DNA from: a bacterium ADurb.Bin374
Lineage (GTDB): Bacteria > Riflebacteria > Ozemobacteria > Ozemobacterales > Ozemobacteraceae
Direction: 5' to 3'
DNA: 7,048 bases
NCBI GenBank assembly: GCA_002068715.1
Contig: MWAR01000542.1
Location: 1-7,048 of the forward strand
The notes under the pieces are model-generated. The model made no database searches, was not told the origin of the DNA, and worked only from the letters and a program-made list of their open reading frames with translations. The position numbers were made by a program, and so were the translations under genes. Positions 1-4,748 of the stretch are shown piece after piece (within the stretch, counting starts at the first letter, position 1; every line of letters begins with the position of its first letter).

Positions 1-260
1 TGGGCGCGCACGAGCAGGCCCGCCCCGAACAGGAGACCCCGCTCGCCCCACAGGGTGGTCGCGGCGAGAAGAACGGCTCCAGAAGTATATTCGAAAACAT
101 ATTTCGGTTTCGGCGTCGCCGGGCCGAACATGCCGAACAACTCCCACTGGCCGGCGGCCGCGATGAGCGAGAAGAGAATGCAGCGGGGCCACTGACCCGC
201 CGCCAGGACGCCGTAGACGAGGGGAATGCCGAGAACGATGAGCGGGAGCCTCGAGATCAT
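1..260 (-). CDS. cdsA: Phosphatidate cytidylyltransferase (CDP-diglyceride synthase), N-terminal part, cut by window edge
   Basis: CdsA is an inner-membrane enzyme that makes CDP-diacylglycerol from phosphatidic acid and CTP, the branch point of phospholipid synthesis. Only the first 86 codons are present, and the gene continues past the left edge. The translation starts MISRLPLIVLGIPLVYGVLA, giving the Arg followed by a hydrophobic GIPL-type first membrane helix seen at the CdsA N-terminus. A second hydrophobic stretch ends in QWELFGM (about residues 38-44), resembling the 'WEF/WEL' position after TM2 of the family, and a third begins near residue 61. The start ATG (258-260) overlaps the uppS stop in an ATGA arrangement, implying translational coupling, and uppS-cdsA is the canonical order. 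The catalytic C-terminal signature lies outside the window, so the call rests on the N-terminal pattern plus context. Confidence 0.85.
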   Translation of the reverse strand, partial: MISRLPLIVLGIPLVYGVLAAGQWPRCILFSLIAAAGQWELFGMFGPATPKPKYVFEYTSGAVLLAATTLWGERGLLFGAGLLVRA

Positions 261-1048
261 TCCGGATCCTTGCCGCCGATCTGCTCCCCGGTCTTGCCGA
301 AGCGGCGCTCTCGTCCCTGGTAGGCGGCGACGGCTTTCACGAGCTCGAGTTCGTCGAAGTCCGGCCAGAGAACGTCTGTTATATAAAGTTCGCTATATGC
401 GCTCTGCCAGAGCAGGAAATTGCTCAGCCGCATTTCGCCGCTCGTCCGGACGATCAGGTCGGGGTCGGGGACGTCGGGGGCGTAGAGGCTTTTCGAAATC
501 AGCTTCTCGTCGATTTTTTCCGGCGAGATGCCCGACGCGACGATACGCTTGACGGCATCGACGATCTCGGCCCGGCCGCCGTAGTTGATGCAGAGATTCA
601 GCGTGAGGCCGGTATTGCGCGACATCAGCTCGGTCGATTGTTTCGCCTCTTCGAGGATCTCGGGGGCGAGCCCCTCGCGTCTGCCGACGAGCCGGAACTG
701 GACGTTCTCGGCATGGAGTTCGTTACGCTCGTGCACGATGTAGGCTCTGATCAGCCGCATGAGCGCGGAGACTTCGAAGCTGGGTCGCGCCCAGTTCTCG
801 ATCGAGAATGCATAGAGACTGATATGTCTCACGCCGAGCTGTTTGTCGGCAAACCGCACGATCGTCTTGACGTTCCGGGCCCCGGTCTGGTGGCCGCGAA
901 TGCGGCTGTAGCCGCGCATCTTCGCCCATCTGCCGTTGCCGTCCATGATGATGCCGATATGGGCCGGAACGGGGACGGAGGACGCTCGAACCTGCTTCAG
1001 AAGCGCTTCGAGTTGTTGCTGCCGCTCAGGTGTTGATAATTGTGGCAT
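257..1048 (-). CDS. uppS: Isoprenyl transferase / undecaprenyl diphosphate synthase
   Basis: This cytosolic cis-prenyltransferase adds isopentenyl diphosphate units to farnesyl diphosphate to make the C55 lipid carrier for peptidoglycan and other surface polymers. The 263-residue product compares with about 253 in E. coli and has every family hallmark. IIMDGNGRWA lies at 33-42 with catalytic Asp36, SIENW follows, and NYGGR lies mid-protein. RTSGEMRLSN at 201-210 supplies the diphosphate-binding Arg201, Arg207 and Ser209, and Glu220 sits in the AYSELY segment (the Mg-binding Glu213 of E. coli). WPDFDE and RERRFG close the domain. The extra length is a polar N-terminal lead of about 28 residues. 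No good Shine-Dalgarno sequence precedes the ATG, and a GC-rich hairpin lies about 24 nt upstream. The stop overlaps the cdsA start. No lesion is visible. Confidence 0.96.
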   Translation of the reverse strand: MPQLSTPERQQQLEALLKQVRASSVPVPAHIGIIMDGNGRWAKMRGYSRIRGHQTGARNVKTIVRFADKQLGVRHISLYAFSIENWARPSFEVSALMRLIRAYIVHERNELHAENVQFRLVGRREGLAPEILEEAKQSTELMSRNTGLTLNLCINYGGRAEIVDAVKRIVASGISPEKIDEKLISKSLYAPDVPDPDLIVRTSGEMRLSNFLLWQSAYSELYITDVLWPDFDELELVKAVAAYQGRERRFGKTGEQIGGKDPE

Positions 1049-1071
1049 GTGTTGAGTCGGAGGGGAATCAC

Positions 1072-1106
1072 CGCCCGGCAGCCCCCGCTGGGGCGGCTGC
1101 CGGGCG
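1072..1106 (-). terminator. GC-rich hairpin between ferredoxin gene and uppS (weak terminator, attenuator or processing site)
   Basis: A perfect 12-bp inverted repeat (CGCCCGGCAGCC at 1072-1083 with GGCTGCCGGGCG at 1095-1106) encloses an 11-nt loop that can itself pair C1084-1086 with G1090-1093. It lies 14 nt after the ferredoxin stop and 23 nt before the uppS start. No run of T follows on either strand, so it is not a typical intrinsic terminator. Attenuation, mRNA stabilisation or processing that lowers or uncouples uppS-cdsA expression is inferred from position only. Confidence 0.5.
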
Positions 1107-1120
1107 TGATCGGAGCGGTC

Positions 1121-1294
1121 TCAGTCGTCGGCCCCGGCCAGCCGGATGGCTTCAACGGGACAGACTTCGGCGCATCGGCCGCAGTCGTTGCATTTGCTGG
1201 TGATGACATACGGTTCGCCTTCCCTGATGGCCTTAACCGGGCACACGGCGAGGCAGGAACCGCATTCGACGCAGTCTTCGCTGATGCGATACAT
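1121..1294 (-). CDS. Small 2[4Fe-4S] bacterial-type ferredoxin
   Basis: A 57-residue protein reading MYRISEDCVECGSCLAVCPV and onward. It has two complete cluster motifs: Cys8-x2-Cys11-x2-Cys14-x3-Cys18-Pro and Cys35-x2-Cys38-x2-Cys41-x3-Cys45-Pro. The spacing and the internal two-fold repeat are those of clostridial-type 2[4Fe-4S] ferredoxins, low-potential soluble electron carriers. The length fits the family (about 55-60 residues), so it is a complete protein rather than a fragment of a larger enzyme. It starts only 4 nt after the frr stop, so it is almost certainly co-transcribed and probably coupled, with purine-rich GGGGAAGTAAGG just upstream as a possible ribosome site. The redox partner cannot be told from sequence. 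Iron-sulfur enzymes of the MEP isoprenoid pathway (IspG, IspH), often encoded just downstream of cdsA, are an attractive but unproven guess. Confidence 0.93.
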   Translation of the reverse strand: MYRISEDCVECGSCLAVCPVKAIREGEPYVITSKCNDCGRCAEVCPVEAIRLAGADD

Positions 1295-1298
1295 GACC

Positions 1299-1862
1299 TT
1301 ACTTCCCCATGATCTCCTTTTCCTTGGTTTCGAGCACCTTGTTCAGCTTTTCGATGTGCTCGTCGGTGAGCTTCTGCACGCGATCGACCGCTTTCTTGCT
1401 ATCGTCCTGCGTGATCGTGCTTTTCTTCTCGAGGGCCTTGATGGCGTCGTTCGCGTCGCGACGGACGTTCCGGATGGCGACCCGGAACTCCTCGGCTTTC
1501 TTCTTGCATGTCTTGACCAGGTCGTTGCGGCGCTCTTCGGTCAGCGCAGGAATCGGCAGCCGAATGACATGGCCGTCGTTCTGCGGGTTCAGACCGAGGT
1601 CCGACTTCTGGATCGCCTTCTCGATCTCGCCCAGGAGGTTCTTTTCCCAGGGCTGGATCATAAGCGTTTTTGGATCAGGGGCGGAAATCGATGCGACGTG
1701 GTGCAGGGCCGTCTCGGCCCCGTAATGGTTGACGGTGATACGGTCGAGGAGCGACGGCGTCGCGCGTGATGTGCGCATCGTCGAGAATTCCTTCTTCAGC
1801 ACCTCGATCGACTGAACCATCTTGTCGGTGCTTTCCTTGATGATCGAATCGACTGTTGCCAT
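1299..1862 (-). CDS. frr: Ribosome recycling factor
   Basis: RRF acts with EF-G to split the post-termination ribosome so that subunits can be reused. The 187-residue product matches the family length (185 in E. coli). The sequence shows the first long helix with RTSRATP at 30-36, the beta domain with the SISAPDPKTLMIQPWEK region (58-74), the LGLNPQNDG segment (89-97) and LPIPALTEERR (102-112). The RNVRRDAND motif (131-139) and a charged C-terminal helix ending KEIMGK follow. AAGGAGAG lies about 10 nt before the ATG and makes the start clear. It sits 44 nt after pyrH and 4 nt before the ferredoxin gene, in the canonical pyrH-frr order. No lesion is seen. Confidence 0.97.
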   Translation of the reverse strand: MATVDSIIKESTDKMVQSIEVLKKEFSTMRTSRATPSLLDRITVNHYGAETALHHVASISAPDPKTLMIQPWEKNLLGEIEKAIQKSDLGLNPQNDGHVIRLPIPALTEERRNDLVKTCKKKAEEFRVAIRNVRRDANDAIKALEKKSTITQDDSKKAVDRVQKLTDEHIEKLNKVLETKEKEIMGK

Positions 1863-1906
1863 ATTCCTGATCTCTCCTTGATTGGATTAATTGAGTAAAA
1901 AATCAT

Positions 1907-2632
1907 TCACCCTTCGACGACCCGGGTGCCCAAGGGCTCTCCGTTGCAGGCCCGCAACAGGACATGGGGCTCCGCCATCGAGAGCACCAGCAGCGGCATG
2001 CGGTTGTCACGACACAGCGTGATGGCGACGAGATCCATGACGCCGAGTTGACGGTCGAGGACTTCCCGGTATTGTATCGTATCGAACTTCTTTGCGCTAG
2101 GGTTCTTCATCGGATCTGAATCGTATACGCCGTCGACCTTGGTCGCTTTTATCAGCACGTCGCATCCCGTCTCGATCGCGCGAAGCGCCGACGCCGAATC
2201 GGTGCTGAAATACGGGCTTCCCGTCCCGCCCCCGAACAGGCAGACGATACCCGCGTCGAGGGCCGCTTTCGCCTTGTCGATGCCGTACGGCTCGACCATC
2301 GGCTCCATCGCCGTCGCCGAGAACACCTTCGCCCTGACCCCGGTCGCGCTCAGATGGTCGGCGAAGCAGATCGCGTTCATCACCGTGGCGAGCATGCCCA
2401 CGTAGTCGGCGTGATGCCGTTCGAGGGCCGGCAGATGCCCGCGCGCACCCCGGAAGAAGTTCCCGCCGCCGATCACGAGGGAAGGGGTGATGCCATGCTT
2501 GGTCAGTTCCGCCACGGCGGCCGCGTAGGTTTCGATCGCCTCGCGGTTGAAGCCCGTCCCGGCGCTTCCGCCGAGCATTTCCCCGCTGATCTTGAGGAGG
2601 GGGCGTCTGAACATCGGTTTGGTCCTTGTCAC
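1907..2632 (-). CDS. pyrH: UMP kinase
   Basis: PyrH phosphorylates UMP to UDP with ATP in the cytosol, feeding RNA, DNA and UDP-sugar synthesis. It belongs to the amino-acid kinase fold and is unrelated to eukaryotic UMP/CMP kinases. I place the start at GTG 2632: AAGGAGAG lies 7-8 nt upstream, and the resulting 241 residues equal E. coli PyrH, with MTRTKPMFRRPLLKISGE aligning to its N-terminus. The frame stays open up to GTG 2686, but that codon falls inside a hairpin and has no ribosome site. Motifs in the 241-residue numbering are LLKISGE (about 12-18), IGGGNFFRG (54-62), GMLATVMN (79-86), the GGGTGSPYFSTDSA nucleotide and UMP-binding loop (134-147), and KATKVDGVYDSDP after it. An ATG six codons in (2612-2614) is a less likely alternative start. 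The gene is intact. Confidence 0.96.
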   Translation of the reverse strand: MTRTKPMFRRPLLKISGEMLGGSAGTGFNREAIETYAAAVAELTKHGITPSLVIGGGNFFRGARGHLPALERHHADYVGMLATVMNAICFADHLSATGVRAKVFSATAMEPMVEPYGIDKAKAALDAGIVCLFGGGTGSPYFSTDSASALRAIETGCDVLIKATKVDGVYDSDPMKNPSAKKFDTIQYREVLDRQLGVMDLVAITLCRDNRMPLLVLSMAEPHVLLRACNGEPLGTRVVEG

Positions 2633-2685
2633 GTGTTGCTCTCCTTCATCATGCCATGAAGAGAATGAATAACGCCTGATATACA

Positions 2686-2712
2686 CAGAGACGCCCCATG
2701 GGGGCGTCTCTG
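2686..2712 (-). terminator. Perfect 12-bp hairpin between tsf and pyrH, likely partial terminator or attenuator
   Basis: CAGAGACGCCCC (2686-2697) pairs perfectly with GGGGCGTCTCTG (2701-2712) across a 3-nt loop. Read in the operon direction it is followed by TGTATATC, which is T-containing but not a clean T run. It lies 49 nt after the tsf stop and 53 nt before the pyrH start. Its stability and position suggest partial termination that would make rpsB-tsf mRNA more abundant than the downstream genes. That matches the high demand for S2 and EF-Ts, but efficiency cannot be judged from sequence alone. Confidence 0.6.
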
Positions 2713-2761
2713 AAAAGGTCAGGGCAGGTCAGGATCGATCTGATCCGGACTCACGTCGGGC

Positions 2762-3706
2762 TCAGCCGCAGCAGGCGCAGCAGGCTTCGGCCTTGGGAGT
2801 CTCGGTGGCGACGGGGCGCTCGCCGAGGACCCAGCGGCGGAAGGTGCCGACGGTGATCGTGCCACCAAGCTTCTTGCCGAGCTCGTTGCACAGATCCTGG
2901 ATCGTCTTGGTGTCGTCTTTCACGTAGGTCTGGTCGACCAGACAGTATTCCTTGTAGAACTTGTCGATGCGGCCGTCGACGATCTTGGCGAGGATATTCT
3001 CGGGCTTGTTCGCGTTCTTCGGATCGTTCTTGATCTGGCCGAGGATGACTTCCTTCTCGCGCTGGATGTCGGCGGCGGGAACTTCGGTCCGGTCGGTGTA
3101 GCGGGGCTTCATCGCGGCGGCCTGGAGGGCGATCTCGTGGGCCAGGGTGACGACTTCCGGGTTCGAAGCGATTTCCTGGCTCGATGTGATCAGCTGGACG
3201 ACGACGCCGATGTTGCCGTCACCATGGACGTAGGTGTCGAACGTGCCGTGCTTGCCGGTCGGGATCTGGATGCGTTCGAGCCGGCCCATGGTGATGTTTT
3301 CACCGGTCTTGGAGATGAGGCTCTTGCGGGTCTCTTCGACCTTCTGGCCGTTGTGGGTCGAGGCATCGAGTTCTTCGACGCTGGTGATCTTGGGGGTATT
3401 GAGGGTATGCTGGGCGAGCTGGCCGATGAAGTCCTTGAACAGCTCATTGCGGGCGACGAAGTCGGTCTCGCAGTTGATCTCGAGCATGACGGCCGTGCGG
3501 CGGTCCGTCGAGAGATGGGGGTGAACCAGGCCCTGGGAAGTGGCACGGCCGGATTTGCCGTCGGCCGAGGCGAGGCCCTTCTTGCGCAGGTAATCGACGG
3601 CGGCTTCGACGTCGCCCTTGCACTGGACCAGGGCTTCCTTGCACTTCATCATGCCGGCGCCGGTCTTCTCGCGCAGTTCGGATACCATCTTGGCATTGAT
3701 TTCCAT
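2762..3706 (-). CDS. tsf: Translation elongation factor Ts
   Basis: EF-Ts is the guanine nucleotide exchange factor that releases GDP from EF-Tu. The 314-residue product is of the long two-subdomain type (283 in E. coli). The N-terminal UBA-like domain (about 1-45) includes LREKTGAGMMKCKEAL (11-26). The exchange signature NCETDFVARN (78-87) holds Asp82-Phe83, which pushes into the EF-Tu nucleotide site. GENITMGRLERI, the HEIALQAAAMKP helix and the IVDGRIDKFYKE helix mark the rest of the core and its second half. GGGAG lies 6 nt before the ATG. It follows rpsB by 51 nt, the universal rpsB-tsf pairing. The C-terminus is odd: a short Pro/Glu-containing linker ends in ACCACCG, placing four cysteines in the last six residues, from a 9-bp tandem repeat in the DNA. 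Confidence 0.97.
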   Translation of the reverse strand: MEINAKMVSELREKTGAGMMKCKEALVQCKGDVEAAVDYLRKKGLASADGKSGRATSQGLVHPHLSTDRRTAVMLEINCETDFVARNELFKDFIGQLAQHTLNTPKITSVEELDASTHNGQKVEETRKSLISKTGENITMGRLERIQIPTGKHGTFDTYVHGDGNIGVVVQLITSSQEIASNPEVVTLAHEIALQAAAMKPRYTDRTEVPAADIQREKEVILGQIKNDPKNANKPENILAKIVDGRIDKFYKEYCLVDQTYVKDDTKTIQDLCNELGKKLGGTITVGTFRRWVLGERPVATETPKAEACCACCG

Positions 3707-3757
3707 CTTTTACTCCCTTTATTCTACGAAAACTGCGGTGATTGGGAACCGCGATAG

Positions 3758-4576
3758 TTACTCGATGACCAGCTTCTCGGCGCCTTCTTCGGCGACCTTG
3801 CTGACGGTTGCGGCGGCGGCGGGAGCGGGGGCTCCGGCGGCGGCGGCCATGGCGGCTGCGTCGGCGGCGACGCCCTGGACTTCCTCGAACGGCTTGCCCT
3901 CGAGAGCTTCCATGACGGCGTCGGCCATGAGGCCGGTGACCAGCTTCACGGCGCGGATGGCGTCGTCGTTGCCGGGGATGACGTAGTCGATCTGGTCGGG
4001 ATCACAGTTGGTGTCGACTACGGAAACGATCGGAATGTTCATCGTGCGGGCTTCGGCGACCGCGATGGCTTCCTTGTGCGGATCGATGATGAAGATCGCG
4101 CCCGGCATGCCCTTCAGGTTCTTGATGCCGCCGAGGGAGCGGTCGAGCTTCTCGCGCTCCTTGCGCATCTGCGAAGCTTCCTTCTTCGGATACGACTCGA
4201 TCTTGCCGCTGTCGATCAGCTCGTCGAGTTCCTTGAGGCGGGCGATGCGCTTCTGGATCGTGACGTGGTTGGTCAGCATGCCGCCGAGCCAGCGATAGTT
4301 CACGAAGAACATGCCGCAGCGCTCCGCTTCGGCCTTGATGATATCCTGAGCCTGGCGCTTGGTGGAGACGAAGAGAACCGACTTGCCTTCGCGCACGACG
4401 CTCTTGACGAACTCACATGCCTCGTCGAGCAGCTTCGTCGTCTTCTGGAGATCGATGATGTAGATTCCGTTGCGGCTGGTGAAGATGTATTTCGCCATCT
4501 TCGGGTTCCAGCGGCGGGTCTGGTGTCCGAAATGGACGCCGGCCTCGAGCAGGGCTTTCATTGAAACAAGGGCCAT
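3758..4576 (-). CDS. rpsB: 30S ribosomal protein S2
   Basis: S2 binds the back of the small subunit between head and body and is needed for S1 attachment in many bacteria. The 272-residue product (241 in E. coli) shows the whole family core. This comprises [16 protein letters not shown] (12-27), [12 protein letters not shown] (35-46), [11 protein letters not shown] (93-103), SLGGIKNL (147-154), FIIDPHKE (162-169) and [20 protein letters not shown] (186-205). The extra length is a C-terminal tail from about residue 236, rich in Ala and Pro (15 Ala in residues 237-256) and ending in a charged stretch. Such tails vary freely in the family and are probably disordered. GGAGGT lies 10 nt before the ATG. 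It is the first gene of the operon, 50-60 nt downstream of a good promoter. Confidence 0.98.
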   Translation of the reverse strand: MALVSMKALLEAGVHFGHQTRRWNPKMAKYIFTSRNGIYIIDLQKTTKLLDEACEFVKSVVREGKSVLFVSTKRQAQDIIKAEAERCGMFFVNYRWLGGMLTNHVTIQKRIARLKELDELIDSGKIESYPKKEASQMRKEREKLDRSLGGIKNLKGMPGAIFIIDPHKEAIAVAEARTMNIPIVSVVDTNCDPDQIDYVIPGNDDAIRAVKLVTGLMADAVMEALEGKPFEEVQGVAADAAAMAAAAGAPAPAAAATVSKVAEEGAEKLVIE

Positions 4577-4603
4577 GACTGAGAATACCTCCGTTCGTTT
4601 ATG

Positions 4604-4618
4604 CTTCCGTCGTGGAAG
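4604..4618 (-). promoter_or_regulatory. Small hairpin in the rpsB 5' leader
   Basis: CTTCC (4604-4608) pairs with GGAAG (4614-4618) over a 5-nt loop within the roughly 47-nt predicted rpsB leader, upstream of the GGAGGT ribosome site. Several bacteria carry a structured rpsB leader through which S2 represses its own operon. A 5-bp stem is too short to claim that here, so this marks a candidate only. Confidence 0.25.
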
Positions 4619-4629
4619 TTGGTCTGTCG

Positions 4630-4658
4630 ATTCTACACCAGATCGTGTTTCCGGTCAA
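4630..4658 (-). promoter_or_regulatory. Sigma70-type promoter for rpsB operon
   Basis: On the minus strand TTGACC (4653-4658) and TAGAAT (4630-4635) are separated by exactly 17 bp. Each differs from the TTGACA/TATAAT consensus at one position. The predicted start of transcription, near 4623, leaves a leader of about 47 nt before the rpsB ATG. It is the best promoter match in the minus-strand half and sits where the operon promoter is expected. Confidence 0.75.
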
Positions 4659-4684
4659 GATACAAACAGCCGCGCCGATACTTG

Positions 4685-4713
4685 TGGTGTTCTCCTATCA
4701 TGGCTGGTATAAT
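4685..4713 (+). promoter_or_regulatory. Extended -10 promoter for the HEAT-PilT gene
   Basis: A perfect TATAAT (4708-4713) is preceded by TGG, which makes an extended -10 element (TGn-TATAAT). The -35 region is poor: TGGTGT at 4685-4690 has the 17-bp spacing, and TTGTGG starts three bases earlier with 20-bp spacing. Extended -10 promoters tolerate a weak -35. Transcription would start near 4720, about 30 nt before the ATG at 4749. It diverges from the rpsB promoter, with about 26 bp between the two -35 regions. Confidence 0.65.
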
Positions 4714-4748
4714 GTTCCATCATCACCTGAGGATACGGACTTGGACGA

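Noticed and set aside
1890..1906. Six-T run after the pyrH stop (minus strand) as an intrinsic terminator
   Set aside because: No GC-rich stem precedes the T run, and frr with its own ribosome site follows directly.
2633..2685. A separate promoter for pyrH in the gap after the hairpin
   Set aside because: TATATC-like sequences are present, but no -35 element lies at a sensible spacing and any would fall in the hairpin stem.
2633..2686. An 18-codon N-terminal extension of pyrH starting at GTG 2686
   Set aside because: The start lies inside the tsf-pyrH hairpin, has no ribosome site and gives residues with no family counterpart. GTG 2632 has AAGGAGAG at the right distance and yields the usual 241 residues.
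3190..3546. Ser/Pro/Arg-rich open frame on the minus strand within tsf
   Set aside because: It is an out-of-frame reading of an intact, strongly conserved EF-Ts gene, with low-complexity composition.
4576..4748. A small gene or RNA gene in the divergent intergenic region
   Set aside because: The space is filled by two promoters and their leaders. No coding frame with a ribosome site beyond the 3-codon leader, and no tRNA-like fold, was seen.
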